This document shows positions 51,289 through 60,408 of a DNA stretch of 64,000 nt, one piece after another. Below the pieces are notes generated by a model, which saw only the letters and a list, made by a program, of their open reading frames with translations, did not search any database and was not told where the DNA came from. The DNA comes from Sulfurospirillum diekertiae (GTDB lineage Bacteria; Campylobacterota; Campylobacteria; Campylobacterales; Sulfurospirillaceae). Location: positions 2,046,001 to 2,110,000 of the forward strand of contig NZ_CP023275.1 in the NCBI RefSeq assembly GCF_002309535.1. The letters are read 5' to 3'. The position numbers were made by a program, and so were the translations under genes. The first letter of the stretch is position 1. Every line of letters begins with the position of its first letter.

Positions 51289-51303
51289 TATAATATTGTA
51301 ACA
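51289..51303 (+). promoter_or_regulatory. ispDF promoter -10 with HP1021-type box
   Basis: TATAAT at 51289-51294 as an extended -10 (TGTATAAT), followed by TGTAACA (51297-51303), whose complement TGTTACA fits the TGTT[AT]C[AT] box reported for the Helicobacter regulator HP1021. The second gene of this operon encodes an HP1021-like protein, so autoregulation is inferred. The same 16-mer TATAATATTGTAACAC recurs at 57051. Confidence 0.45.
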
Positions 51304-51324
51304 CTTCAGAAAAAAGGACAAAGT

Positions 51325-52449
51325 TTGCCCGATTTAGCGCTTGTGATGTTAGGTGCAGGTAGCTCTTCACGGTTTAATCAACATGTTAAAAAACAGTGGT
51401 TACGCATTGAAGATGCCCCCTTATGGCTTTTTGCTACTCAAAATCTCCAACAGCTTTTTCCTTTTAAGCAAATCATTGTTACCACAACACCTGATGAATA
51501 CTTTTATGCCAAAAAGTTTAGCGAGTCCATTACGTTCGTCGAAGGTGGGGCGACCAGACAAGAATCTCTTGCCAATGCTCTTTTACATGTAAAGACACCT
51601 TATGTACTGGTAAGTGACATTGCCCGCCCCTGTGTTGACCAAGAGATGCTTGTGCGTATCTTAGCGGAGATGGAAAACAGTGACATTGTGGTTCCGTATC
51701 TGCCAGTTGTCGATACGGTGGTTTATGAAGATGCTACAATTAATCGCGATCATGTTAAGCTCATTCAGACTCCCCAACTCTCACGCACAGAACTCTTACG
51801 AAAAGCCCTTCAAACACCAACGCTGTATACCGATGACAGCAGTGCCATCAAAGCAATGGGTGGGAAAGTCACTTATGTTTTGGGTAATCCTGAAGCTAAA
51901 AAGCTTACATGTAAAGAAGATAGCGCCACTATTTCATGCCTCAAAGCCCCTTCTTCTATCCCTTTTGTCGGAGAAGGTTTTGATGTGCACGCCTACGAAG
52001 AAGGTAAAGTCATGATGCTTGGTGGTGTGGAAGTACATCCAACCACTGGCTTTAAAGCGCATTCCGATGGCGATGTTGCGATTCATGCGCTCATCGATGC
52101 TCTTTTAGGAGCGGCGGGAGCAGGTGACATTGGCGAACTGTTCCCCGATAATGACCCACGTTATAAAAATATTGATTCAAAATTTTTACTAAAGGAAGTG
52201 TGCTCGTTTTTAGCAAAAGTGGGATTCGAGATCATTCATTGCGACATTACCGTTATGGCAGAGTTTCCACGTTTAAGTGCCTTTAAGGACAAAATTAGAT
52301 TTACCCTTGCTAACATTATGGCAATTTCACCTATCCATGTGAATGTAAAGGCAACCACGACAGAGAAACTAGGATTCGTTGGAAGATGCGAAGGTGTTGC
52401 AGTCAGTGCAACGGCTACATTAAAATATTATGATTGGACGAATGTATGA
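51325..52449 (+). CDS. ispDF: Bifunctional MEP-pathway enzyme IspD/IspF
   Basis: About 374 residues. The N-terminal cytidylyltransferase has LALVMLGAGSSSRFNQHVKKQW, VEGGATRQESL and SDIARPCVD; the C-terminal MEcPP synthase from about 210 has GEGFDVHAYEEG, GFKAHSDGDVAIHALIDALLGAAGAGDIGELFPD and TTTEKLGFVGR. I prefer the TTG at 51325 behind AAGGA. The upstream ATG at 51286 lies in the TATAAT promoter and adds residues not expected in the family. One palindrome (LHVK) and one near-copy (LTCK) are in the IspD half. Confidence 0.93.
   Translation: MPDLALVMLGAGSSSRFNQHVKKQWLRIEDAPLWLFATQNLQQLFPFKQIIVTTTPDEYFYAKKFSESITFVEGGATRQESLANALLHVKTPYVLVSDIARPCVDQEMLVRILAEMENSDIVVPYLPVVDTVVYEDATINRDHVKLIQTPQLSRTELLRKALQTPTLYTDDSSAIKAMGGKVTYVLGNPEAKKLTCKEDSATISCLKAPSSIPFVGEGFDVHAYEEGKVMMLGGVEVHPTTGFKAHSDGDVAIHALIDALLGAAGAGDIGELFPDNDPRYKNIDSKFLLKEVCSFLAKVGFEIIHCDITVMAEFPRLSAFKDKIRFTLANIMAISPIHVNVKATTTEKLGFVGRCEGVAVSATATLKYYDWTNV
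51592..51603. repeat. TTTACATGTAAA palindrome, copy 19
   Basis: Exact 12-mer in the IspD part of ispDF, read LHVK. Confidence 0.95.
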
Positions 52450-53333
52450 AGATTTTAATCGTTGAAAACGAGATTTATCTCGCTCAAAGTATTGCCTCCA
52501 AGTTGATGGAAATAGGACATTTATGTGAAATTGCTACCAGTATTAAAGATGCGCTCAAAGATGAAAAATACGACGCAATATTACTTTCTACCAATATCTC
52601 TGGGCAAAATTTTTACCCTGTTATTGAAAAGCATCGTTCCTCTATCATTATTTTAATGATTTCCTATATTAGTAATGACACCGTCACCAACCCGATCAAA
52701 GCAGGGGCATGTGATTATATTCAAAAACCATTTATGATCGAAGAGTTGATCCGAAAATTGCAACATTTAAGCGACTTTAAAAATCTCAAAAAAGAGAATG
52801 AAACCTATAAAGAGTATGTTAAAAACCTCTTTAGTAGCGCAAATTTAGAACCTCTTGATAAAAAGACCAAATTTCCAATTCTCATCAAAACCAATTTTCA
52901 AAAACATGCCGATGCCCTTGTCTTTAACTATGCACAGACACAAAATGAAACATTTACGTTCATCTCTTTAACGCAAAGTACGGCGTATGAAAAGATCGCA
53001 CGTGCAGGAAGTGAGGAGTTACTCTACATTATTGACCTTCAAAATCTTAAAAAAAGCGAGAAACTTAAAGTCTACAACATTTTGGAGGGTAAACGTGCTA
53101 TTATTTGTAGCACTGACCCGAACGAAGAGAGTGACTTTACAAAACTAGAACTCACAACTGACAGCAAAATTTTAGATCAGGGTGATATTTTATGTATTGA
53201 TGATTATGTCAAGTATGTCATTTTCAATTTTCAAAATAAATTTCCCGATACAGAACTATCAAAAAAACTAGGAATATCTCGCAAAAGCCTCTGGGAGAAA
53301 AGGAAAAAATATGGAATCAACAAGAAAAAATAA
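52446..53333 (+). CDS. Atypical orphan response regulator (HP1021-like)
   Basis: About 295 residues. The receiver domain lacks the phosphoacceptor: YDAILLSTNISG has serine (about S48) where aspartate is expected, and the acidic pair is degenerate (VENE), while the lysine in DYIQKPF is kept. The C-terminus is a Fis-type helix-turn-helix (TELSKKLGISRKSLWEKRKKYGI). The position directly after ispDF (ATGA overlap) matches Helicobacter HP1020-HP1021 and the Campylobacter cognates, where the protein controls replication and redox genes without phosphorylation. Confidence 0.87.
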   Translation: MKILIVENEIYLAQSIASKLMEIGHLCEIATSIKDALKDEKYDAILLSTNISGQNFYPVIEKHRSSIIILMISYISNDTVTNPIKAGACDYIQKPFMIEELIRKLQHLSDFKNLKKENETYKEYVKNLFSSANLEPLDKKTKFPILIKTNFQKHADALVFNYAQTQNETFTFISLTQSTAYEKIARAGSEELLYIIDLQNLKKSEKLKVYNILEGKRAIICSTDPNEESDFTKLELTTDSKILDQGDILCIDDYVKYVIFNFQNKFPDTELSKKLGISRKSLWEKRKKYGINKKK

Positions 53334-54504
53334 CCGACAACTCTTTTTAGATAAAGAGTTTATAGCAACCCTTGCCCTTGCCAAAGAAGGTGTTTTACAT
53401 CCTGTTGACAAACTGATGAACAGTGCAGAAGCAAGGGAAGTTGAACAAAGTGGCTATTACAAAGGTAAGCCCTTCCCTTTCCCTTTTATCATTGCTCCTG
53501 CTGGTGAAAAAAACAGGGAAGTCTTGACAACAGCGTATCAAGGTGAACCTCTTGATTTTATGGTTGATGGCAAGATCCGAGGAACAATCATCGTTGATGA
53601 AGTGTTTGAGGTTGACAAAAAAAAGCGCATTGAGCAAATTTTTGGAACGTATGACATTTCCAACCCTGAAACCCAAATGTTCCTCAAACGACTTGGAGAC
53701 ATCGCCGTATGTGGAGAGTATGAGCTCCAATTTGATGATGTTAAAAATGTTAAAAATAAAATTGCCGATGCCAAAGCTCAACTTGGCGCTAAAAATGTCT
53801 CTGCTATTATGATGAATGCCAATCCTTTTCATAGAGCCCATGAGCGAGTCATTCGGATTACCCTTGAAAAGTGCGATATGTTAGTTATCTTTTTGCTTAA
53901 ACCTTACAAGCAAGATATCCTCTCTTATGAGTTACGTCTCAAAGCACTTCAATATTTTGTTGATAATTATTTACCCAAAAACAGAGTTGTGATTGTACCC
54001 TTTGAAAATACATACCTCTTCACTAGCTATAAAAATGCTGTTTTAGATGCCATTTGTGCGTCAAACTTAGGGTGTAATAAACTGGTTCTTGGTCAACACC
54101 ATAGTGGTATTGGTGCCTACTATGATCAAAATGAGATGAAGTCTGTTTTAGATCATTATGAAGACCTCGCTATCGACATTGAAATCATCACTGAATTTGT
54201 CTATTGCAATGAATGTAAAACGTTGGTGAGTACCAACACCTGCCCTCATGGTGGACATCACCATATCAAGTACCACGCTAAATCACTTTTAGAGATTTTA
54301 AAAGCAGGAATGTTACCACCAGCCATATTTATGCGCAAAGACCTTTCAGCCTTACTGCTCAGTGAACTCTTTAAGCATCGCTTTTCCAATATTGGAAAAA
54401 TTTATGATGCAATTTTCCCTAACAGCGGTCTTTTAGAATCCCATGATGAACGTGATTTTTATCTTGAACTGATGCGTTTACATCAAACCACCTCTTTAAC
54501 TTAG
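53311..54504 (+). CDS. ATP sulfurylase-like nucleotidyltransferase
   Basis: A 397-residue protein of the Sat family. An N-terminal PUA-like domain is followed by the nucleotidyltransferase motif MMNANPFHRAHERVI near residue 168, a GQHHSGIGAYYDQNE block in place of the usual GRDHAG, and a cysteine/histidine cluster CNECK...CPHGGHHH near 298-318 that probably binds zinc. It overlaps the regulator gene by 23 bases (RBS AAAAGGA). Campylobacter has a homologue in the same place. No other sulfate assimilation gene is nearby, so its role is open. Confidence 0.82.
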   Translation: MESTRKNNRQLFLDKEFIATLALAKEGVLHPVDKLMNSAEAREVEQSGYYKGKPFPFPFIIAPAGEKNREVLTTAYQGEPLDFMVDGKIRGTIIVDEVFEVDKKKRIEQIFGTYDISNPETQMFLKRLGDIAVCGEYELQFDDVKNVKNKIADAKAQLGAKNVSAIMMNANPFHRAHERVIRITLEKCDMLVIFLLKPYKQDILSYELRLKALQYFVDNYLPKNRVVIVPFENTYLFTSYKNAVLDAICASNLGCNKLVLGQHHSGIGAYYDQNEMKSVLDHYEDLAIDIEIITEFVYCNECKTLVSTNTCPHGGHHHIKYHAKSLLEILKAGMLPPAIFMRKDLSALLLSELFKHRFSNIGKIYDAIFPNSGLLESHDERDFYLELMRLHQTTSLT

Positions 54505-54512
54505 GACTCATT

Positions 54513-54983
54513 ATGCCAAATGCTTTTTTAACTTTTTTTTATACAGGGCATACCCCAAAAGCGCCAGGAACAGCAGGTTCTTTACTGGCTGTGATTTTGG
54601 GAGCATTGATTATCCGCTATATTTCGATGGAAACCATTGTCCTTTTAACCATTTTATTTACAATTTTAGGGGTCAAACAGATTAATGCCTATGAGTCTAT
54701 GAGTGGTAAACATGACGACAGTCGCATTGTAATTGATGAAGTGATTGGTGTGTGGATTGCGCTTATTCTAAGCTCAGGTACTCTTCTTCAAATTGTACTC
54801 TGTTTTGTATTCTTTCGTATTTTTGATATTTGGAAACCTTCTTTAATTGGAAAAATTGACCGAAATGTTCAAGGTGGCTGGGGTGTCATCGGTGATGATA
54901 TGCTCGCAGGCGTCTTAGCCGGTATTTGCAGTGCAGGCGTTTTTCAACTCTTTGAATACGCCAAAACGACTCTCTTAAACTAA
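54513..54983 (+). CDS. pgpA: Phosphatidylglycerophosphatase A
   Basis: A 156-residue membrane enzyme that dephosphorylates phosphatidylglycerophosphate. The typical GHTPKAPGTAGSLLAV start, the acidic DDSRIVIDEVIGVWIA block and the FRIFDIWKPSLIGKIDRN...GWGVIGDDMLAGVLAG end are present. It ends the ispDF-regulator-sat-pgpA cluster. Confidence 0.92.
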   Translation: MPNAFLTFFYTGHTPKAPGTAGSLLAVILGALIIRYISMETIVLLTILFTILGVKQINAYESMSGKHDDSRIVIDEVIGVWIALILSSGTLLQIVLCFVFFRIFDIWKPSLIGKIDRNVQGGWGVIGDDMLAGVLAGICSAGVFQLFEYAKTTLLN

Positions 54984-55061
54984 AAGATTACTTTTGGGCA
55001 ACACCGGTGCCATAAGCCATATCAAACTATACTTTTCTTAATTTATTAAGAAAGGAATACG

Positions 55062-55628
55062 ATGAACTATCTTTTGAAACCCATTATGGCACTGGTCTTT
55101 CTCCTCTCGCTTTCAAATGCAAAAGAGTTTGTCATCGACAATGCTCATTCCAACATAGGCTTTTCGGTTAAACATATGATGATTTCCAATGTTAAAGGTA
55201 ACTTCAATGCCTATACAGCGGATATTGACTTTGATGCGGACAAAAAAGTCTTCAACAAACTGAGTGCAAAAATCGACGCAGCGTCTATTGATACAGGTAT
55301 TGCAAAACGCGATGACCACTTACGTAGCAGTGATTTTTTTGATGTTACAAAATTTAAGACCGTTGATTTTGTGATGACGTCTATGAAAGATGACAAAGTG
55401 TATGGCAAAATCACCATCCATGGTGTTACAAAAGATATCGTCTTAGTCAGTACCATTCATGGTGTGATCAAAGATTTTCAAGGTCACCAACGTGTAGGTT
55501 TTAGCTTGGAAGGAAAACTCAATCGTAAAGATTTTGGTTTAACATGGAATAAAATCTTAGAAGGTGGTGGACTTACTGTCGATGACACGATCAATCTCGC
55601 TATTGAAGTGGAAGCTATCGAATTATAA
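55062..55628 (+). CDS. YceI-family periplasmic lipid-binding protein
   Basis: A 188-residue protein with a signal peptide (cleavage after about residue 20, SNAKEF). The lipocalin-like YceI pattern is clear: IDNAHSNIGFSVKHMMISNVKGNF, RDDHLRSSDFFDVTKFKTVDFVMT and LNRKDFGLTWNKILEGGGLTVDD. These bind isoprenoid-like lipids. Convergent with yigZ, overlapping by six bases. Confidence 0.9.
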   Translation: MNYLLKPIMALVFLLSLSNAKEFVIDNAHSNIGFSVKHMMISNVKGNFNAYTADIDFDADKKVFNKLSAKIDAASIDTGIAKRDDHLRSSDFFDVTKFKTVDFVMTSMKDDKVYGKITIHGVTKDIVLVSTIHGVIKDFQGHQRVGFSLEGKLNRKDFGLTWNKILEGGGLTVDDTINLAIEVEAIEL

Positions 55629-56210
55629 GCGTTTAAAACCATCTCTTTCAAACGTGTGAGCGAAGAGCAAAAACTGCTCTTTCTCTTCTTCGCTCACCTC
55701 TATCTCCCACACCACGCCATCACTTTCAAATTCTCTTTTTACTACAGTTATATTTTGTGTTGTAGTATAGTGTTCAAAGCGTGGTACGAGAGGATAGTCA
55801 GTTTTACATGTAAGGATTTCTTTAAAGAGAAAAGGGATAAGTTTAGCATGAGCAATCACCTCTTTAGCACTGCTTCCATAGGCTCTTACCAATCCACCCG
55901 TCCCCAGTTTTATACCTCCAAAATATCGCACAATCAATAGCCCAGCTTCAATGAGTTCAACACCTCGCATGACATTGAGTACAGGAGGACCCGAGGTGCC
56001 TTTGGGTTCACCATCATCAGAGTTGTTTTCAACGACTTGTCGAAATTCGTTGTAAAAACGCTTTGCCCAAACGATATGTGCTGCTTTAGGATGATCATTT
56101 TTGAGCTTTACATGTAAAGATTCAAACGTGCTCATTGGACAGAGATAAGCTAAAAATGTCGACTTCTTCTCTTCGACCTCCGCGGTATAAATCTGCTCAA
56201 TAGTTTGCAT
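55623..56210 (-). CDS. YigZ/IMPACT-family protein
   Basis: About 195 residues. The UPF0029 core is seen in KKSTFLAYLCPM, HPKAAHIVWAKRF, NNSDDGEPKGTSGPPVL and IVRYFGGIKLGTGGLVRAYG. The family may act on stalled translation; function in bacteria is uncertain. The ATG overlaps the modD-like stop as ATGA. One exact palindrome (LHVK) and one near-copy (LTCK, 55803) occur. Confidence 0.9.
   Translation of the reverse strand: MQTIEQIYTAEVEEKKSTFLAYLCPMSTFESLHVKLKNDHPKAAHIVWAKRFYNEFRQVVENNSDDGEPKGTSGPPVLNVMRGVELIEAGLLIVRYFGGIKLGTGGLVRAYGSSAKEVIAHAKLIPFLFKEILTCKTDYPLVPRFEHYTTTQNITVVKREFESDGVVWEIEVSEEEKEQFLLFAHTFERDGFKRL
56107..56118. repeat. TTTACATGTAAA palindrome, copy 20
   Basis: Exact 12-mer near the 5' end of yigZ, read LHVK; extends to CTTTACATGTAAAG. 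Confidence 0.95.
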
Positions 56211-57031
56211 CAATCCTCTCTTGAAATGATGACTTTAATGTCAACAGGTTTTGCATGATACGGTGAAGAGGTCACAATAAAATCAACCCCCGTTTGGGCA
56301 TAGGCAACAATGTTTTGCTCACCAATACCTCCTGTCGCAGAAAGAAGCAGATTTGGGAACTCTTTTTTGAGTCTCACACAGCGCTTTAAAGTTGCAAAAT
56401 CCATCTTTTCACATTGTAGTATCTCTGTTCCAAGGGTAGCAAAATAACGTGCTTCTTCATAGCTATCCACTTCCACGACAATCTTTTTTTCCAAATATTT
56501 TTGTTTCATTTTAGCGAATTGTGCTTCAAAAGCGGCATCACTCTCAAAAAAGACACGGTGTTGTTTAAAGACTAAAACAGAGTCATAAAGCCCTAAACGG
56601 TGATGTGCCCCACCACCTGCATAGACTGCTTTGAGTGCTAACTCTTTGGTACGAGGGAAAATCTTACGTGTGGTTAAAAGTTCGATTTTGGGATTGACTT
56701 CTCGTGCTAGCGCAATCATTGTGTGAGTTTTAGTCGCAATACCGCTTAAAAATTCGAGAATATTTTGACTTACTTTCCATGCCTTATGCGCAGCATCTGC
56801 TCTGCCATAAGCTTCTAAGATAAGCTCGCCTGCTTCGAGTCTATCGCCACACTCTTTGTAGGCATGTGTTTCAAGCCCGAGCTTATCACACATCTCTTTG
56901 ACAAATTCTACACCACACAGCACAATAGGCTCTTTGGAAGCAAATGAAATCTTGGCTTTGTGCGACCCAATATCCAATCCTACCGTGGTCATGTCAATTA
57001 AGCCGACATCTTCACGTATCATATCCATCAT
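56210..57031 (-). CDS. modD: ModD-like pyrophosphorylase (NadC-related) of the molybdate locus
   Basis: A 273-residue protein of the quinolinate phosphoribosyltransferase fold: SQNILEFLSGIATKTHTMIALAREVNP, TTRKIFPRTKELALKAVYAGGGAHHRLGLYDSVLVFKQH and LLSATGGIGEQNIVAYAQTGVDFIVTS. The TTRKIFPRTK form and the mod-locus context favour ModD over true NadC. Its exact reaction is not established. Start is ATG at 57031 behind AAAGG. Confidence 0.83.
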   Translation of the reverse strand: MMDMIREDVGLIDMTTVGLDIGSHKAKISFASKEPIVLCGVEFVKEMCDKLGLETHAYKECGDRLEAGELILEAYGRADAAHKAWKVSQNILEFLSGIATKTHTMIALAREVNPKIELLTTRKIFPRTKELALKAVYAGGGAHHRLGLYDSVLVFKQHRVFFESDAAFEAQFAKMKQKYLEKKIVVEVDSYEEARYFATLGTEILQCEKMDFATLKRCVRLKKEFPNLLLSATGGIGEQNIVAYAQTGVDFIVTSSPYHAKPVDIKVIISRED

Positions 57032-57074
57032 AAGTAAACCTTTACTAAATTATAATATTGTAACACAAGATGAT

Positions 57075-57752
57075 TTAAAGAAATGACTCCTCTTTTTGAA
57101 AAAAATGCAGTGCCGTAAAGACAGTTAAAGAGATCGCGATGAGAATAGCACATAAAAACAATGCTAAGCGGTATTCTCCATCAAAGACAGCATTGTAAAT
57201 GGCTAAAGAGACCGTATCCGTTTTACCCACAAGGTTTCCACCAAGCATTAGCGTAATGCCTACTTCGCCCAAGGCACGTGCTAATGCAATTAAAAGAGCC
57301 GCAATCACACTTTTTTGAATACAGGGAAGAATGATGAAAGTAAATGTATGAAACCTACTCTTGCCACTCATATAGGCTGCCTCTTTAATCGCTTTAGGGA
57401 AAAGCTCAATGGCTGACTGAAGAGGTTTGACCATGAGTGGAAGGGCAGCTACAAAACCTGCTAACACCAACCCGTTAAAGTCAAAAATAAACCGTATACC
57501 CATTGCATTCAAGAAACTTCCTATCCAACCGTATTTACCTAAGAGGAGCAGCAGTAAAAATCCAATGGCAATGGGAGGAAAAATTAGAGGAAGCGTCACA
57601 AGTGTTTCAAGAAACCACTTGTATTTTAAGTTTTCTTTAGAGAGATAATAAGAAAGTGGAATACCCAAAAAGACCAAAAGGAGTGCTACCACACTGATGG
57701 TTTTAAGGCTTAGCACCAAAGGGTGCCAAACCTGTACCATATCAAAGCCCAT
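57075..57752 (-). CDS. Second molybdate/tungstate-type ABC permease (ModB-like)
   Basis: About 225 residues with five or six helices. The cytoplasmic EAA-type loop is KEAAYMSGKSRFHTFTFIILPC, and ARALGEVGITLMLGGNLVGKTDTVSLAIYNAV closely follows ModB. Start at MGFDMVQVW (57752), overlapping the stop of the binding-protein gene. With that gene it forms a second ModA/ModB pair that has no ATPase of its own, so it likely shares ModC. Confidence 0.87.
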   Translation of the reverse strand: MGFDMVQVWHPLVLSLKTISVVALLLVFLGIPLSYYLSKENLKYKWFLETLVTLPLIFPPIAIGFLLLLLLGKYGWIGSFLNAMGIRFIFDFNGLVLAGFVAALPLMVKPLQSAIELFPKAIKEAAYMSGKSRFHTFTFIILPCIQKSVIAALLIALARALGEVGITLMLGGNLVGKTDTVSLAIYNAVFDGEYRLALFLCAILIAISLTVFTALHFFQKEESFL

Positions 57753-58452
57753 ATTTAACAAATATCTCTTTCGCTTTCGGTGTTTGCAAAAAAGCAACAA
57801 ACTCTTGACATGCTTTATCTATTTCACAGGCTTTTAAACTCCCTGCAACGATCTCAATAGGTGTATAATACGTTTGCGGGATTTTGAGGTAACCACCAAT
57901 TTTATCCATGCTATCCAGCGCTGCGGTTAGGTTCATAATGCCCACATCCACCTCATGGGTACTCACATAAGAACTTACCTGAGGAACCGTAGCAACGACC
58001 AAAAGTTTTTCTTTCACGCTTTCATACAATTTGGCATTATGTAAAAACTCTATGCCAGCATCACCGTAAATCGCTTTTTTAGCTTCAGGCATTGCAATGG
58101 TTTTAATGCTCTCATTTTTCAAATCTTCAATGCGTGTAAATGAAATCCCTTTAGCATAAGCGATGACAGCAACACCCTCTCCTATTTTCTGATAATGTTC
58201 AAAATGGAGCTCTTTCTGCTTCTCTAAAAATTTTTTATCGGCAATAACTAAAGCTATTTCCGTCTGTTTGGCTTGGGCAAAAATTTGTGCCATATTGCCA
58301 TAAATGGCATCTACCTTGGTATGATTTTCGGCATATACTTTAAGGACCTCTTGCACAGGTTTTTTATACCCTGCTCCCACGGCAATTTTAAAATCATCTG
58401 CAATCAATTGGCTTAACAAAGCGATACAGACGCCTATCACCATCTTTTTCAT
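57742..58452 (-). CDS. Second, divergent molybdate/tungstate-type binding protein
   Basis: A 236-residue periplasmic protein with a signal peptide (to about residue 18, IADDF). It resembles ModA in layout (FKIAVGAGYKKPVQEVLKVYAE, IAMPEAKKAIYGDAGIEFLHN, YYTPIEIVAG) but is clearly divergent from the ModA at 60401. The oxyanion specificity (molybdate, tungstate or other) cannot be read directly. Confidence 0.8.
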   Translation of the reverse strand: MKKMVIGVCIALLSQLIADDFKIAVGAGYKKPVQEVLKVYAENHTKVDAIYGNMAQIFAQAKQTEIALVIADKKFLEKQKELHFEHYQKIGEGVAVIAYAKGISFTRIEDLKNESIKTIAMPEAKKAIYGDAGIEFLHNAKLYESVKEKLLVVATVPQVSSYVSTHEVDVGIMNLTAALDSMDKIGGYLKIPQTYYTPIEIVAGSLKACEIDKACQEFVAFLQTPKAKEIFVKYGL

Positions 58453-58461
58453 TCTGTTCCC

Positions 58462-59319
58462 TTAGATCAATTTTTGCAAAATCGGTGTAAACGCTTTAGT
58501 TCCTATGCTTACGCTATCGCCTACCCGTAAATCTTTAGCTTCTCCACCATCAAGAACCACTTCAACAATCTGTTGTCCAATAGAGACAATGGCAACGTAA
58601 ATCACATCAACTTTCACAATATCCAATAACTCGCCTTCAAACGAAAACTTCTGACTACCTTGTGTGCGAAGTAGCACACTTTTAGCATCTCCATCTTGCA
58701 CGACGTGACCTTGAGAGAGGACAATCACACGAGAACTTAGTCGATACATTTCACTCGGATCATGACTTACCATAATCGTTGTGGTACCAAAGGCCTTATG
58801 AAGGGTTAAAATCTCATGTTGAAGTTTTGTACGCATGGAAGGATCCAGTGCAGAAAGAGGCTCATCCATTAAAAGTAATTTGGGTCTGTTCATCATCGCA
58901 CGGCACAAACTCACACGCTGTTTTTGCCCGCCAGAAAGCGTTGCAGGTCTGCGATTGCCAAGCTCGCTAAGCTCTGTCATACTTAAAAGCTGATCGGCTA
59001 AAGCTTTATCTTTACGCACAAAGAGAAGATTCTCAAGGACGCTCATATTGGGGAAAAGGGCATAGTCTTGAAAGACGAAACCGATACCCCGTTTTTGGGG
59101 AGGCAGACAGTGTGCTTCATCAAGCCATACCTCATCATCTACTTTTATCTGACCTTTTGCACTCTCAAGACCCGCTAAAATACGAAGTAATGTTGTTTTA
59201 CCACTGCCGCTTTGACCTGAAAGTGCCACGAAATTCTGTTTTTCAATCGAAAGCTTTACATGTAAATCCATCTTACCCATCGAGCCTAAAAGCTCTTTTT
59301 GGACATCAATCTCAATCAT
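58462..59319 (-). CDS. modC: Molybdate ABC transporter ATPase
   Basis: A 285-residue ATPase. Walker [10 protein letters not shown] near residue 35, signature [16 protein letters not shown], Walker [17 protein letters not shown], and a C-terminal TOBE/Mop-like domain from about 220. It powers ModB and probably the second permease. LHVK near residue 20 comes from a palindrome copy. ATGA-type overlap with modB. Confidence 0.93.
   Translation of the reverse strand: MIEIDVQKELLGSMGKMDLHVKLSIEKQNFVALSGQSGSGKTTLLRILAGLESAKGQIKVDDEVWLDEAHCLPPQKRGIGFVFQDYALFPNMSVLENLLFVRKDKALADQLLSMTELSELGNRRPATLSGGQKQRVSLCRAMMNRPKLLLMDEPLSALDPSMRTKLQHEILTLHKAFGTTTIMVSHDPSEMYRLSSRVIVLSQGHVVQDGDAKSVLLRTQGSQKFSFEGELLDIVKVDVIYVAIVSIGQQIVEVVLDGGEAKDLRVGDSVSIGTKAFTPILQKLI
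59255..59266. repeat. TTTACATGTAAA palindrome, copy 21
   Basis: Exact 12-mer near the 5' end of modC, read LHVK, in the beta-strand region before Walker A. Confidence 0.95.
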
Positions 59320-60014
59320 GCAATTCCTCCCAAACGATGACTCTGATTGTGATTAAAAACATAAACGCTTAAAAGCACGCAAAAGCTGATACTAACCATA
59401 ATGGCACTGTAAATATGAGCACTGGTATAGTCCATAATCTCAACCATCTCATAAATAGCCACAGAGGCAACTTTCGTCTCACCGGGGATACTTCCACCCA
59501 CCATCAAAACGACACCAAATTCACCCACAGTATGCGCAAATGTAATGACAATAGCCGTCATCAAAGAGGGCTTAATATTGGGCATTGCCACACAAAACAG
59601 TGTTTTGAGCTTACTTTTTCCTGCGATGTAGGAAGCTTCTAGCATATTTTTAGGCAACGTTTCAAAACCACTTTGAAGCGGTTGCACCATAAAAGGGAGG
59701 GAATAAAAGCAACTTGCCACCACTAACCCTGAGAAGTTAAACACCACCTTTATACCCAGTACATCTTGAAAGAATCGCCCGATAGGAGAATGAAACGAGA
59801 GCACATAAAGAATATAAAAACCTAAAACAGAAGGTGGCAAAACAATAGGAAGTGCCGTGATGGACTCAAAAATAGGCTTAAAGCGAGATTTACTCTGCGA
59901 TAAATTCCATGCAATGAACAAAGAGACAATAAAGAGAATCGACGTAGTCATAGAAGCGAGTTTAAACGAGATCAAAAAGGGAGTAAACTCCAATGCCATC
60001 AGTTTATCAAACAC
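59316..60014 (-). CDS. modB: Molybdate ABC transporter permease
   Basis: A 232-residue permease with five or six helices; loop [26 protein letters not shown] and [33 protein letters not shown] are ModB hallmarks. Start is a GTG at 60014 behind GGAGG, overlapping the TOBE gene; an ATG lies five codons in. Confidence 0.92.
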   Translation of the reverse strand: MFDKLMALEFTPFLISFKLASMTTSILFIVSLFIAWNLSQSKSRFKPIFESITALPIVLPPSVLGFYILYVLSFHSPIGRFFQDVLGIKVVFNFSGLVVASCFYSLPFMVQPLQSGFETLPKNMLEASYIAGKSKLKTLFCVAMPNIKPSLMTAIVITFAHTVGEFGVVLMVGGSIPGETKVASVAIYEMVEIMDYTSAHIYSAIMVSISFCVLLSVYVFNHNQSHRLGGIA

Positions 60015-60408
60015 CTTCTACCTCCATGACAAAAAGCTCACTTGCCTTCATCAACAAAGTGACATCATCCCCTACTTGGAGATTCATGCGCATTGAAGAG
60101 CCTAAAGTCAGAAAACTTTCTACCTCGCTTCCTTTTACATGTAAAAGAATATTGCTCAATAATTTTCCATTTTCGATACTCACAATCTTAGCGGGAAGCT
60201 GATTGGAATAACTAAGCTCTCCACTAAGATTTTTGGCAATTGCCACATGCGAAGGCTTTACGCCAAGGGTCACATGACTCATTACATGTAAACCCTTTGG
60301 CAAATCAAGCCCCATCATTTTAAGTATACTTCCCTCATAATCAAACGTGATGATATGAAGATTCTGCTCACCTTCAATCTGGGTAACAACAGCATGCAGT
60401 CTATTCAT
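60007..60408 (-). CDS. TOBE/Mop-domain protein of the mod operon
   Basis: About 133 residues containing two Mop-like repeats ([48 protein letters not shown]). Campylobacter has a similar gene between modA and modB. It may buffer molybdate or tune the transporter. Start at MNRLHAV is uncertain; the frame is open to 60453 across the modA end. An exact palindrome and a near-copy (ATTACATGTAAA, 60281) lie in it. Confidence 0.72.
   Translation of the reverse strand: MNRLHAVVTQIEGEQNLHIITFDYEGSILKMMGLDLPKGLHVMSHVTLGVKPSHVAIAKNLSGELSYSNQLPAKIVSIENGKLLSNILLHVKGSEVESFLTLGSSMRMNLQVGDDVTLLMKASELFVMEVEGV
60134..60145. repeat. TTTACATGTAAA palindrome, copy 22 (16-bp)
   Basis: Exact 12-mer in the TOBE gene, read LHVK; extends to the 16-bp palindrome CTTTTACATGTAAAAG. 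Confidence 0.95.
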
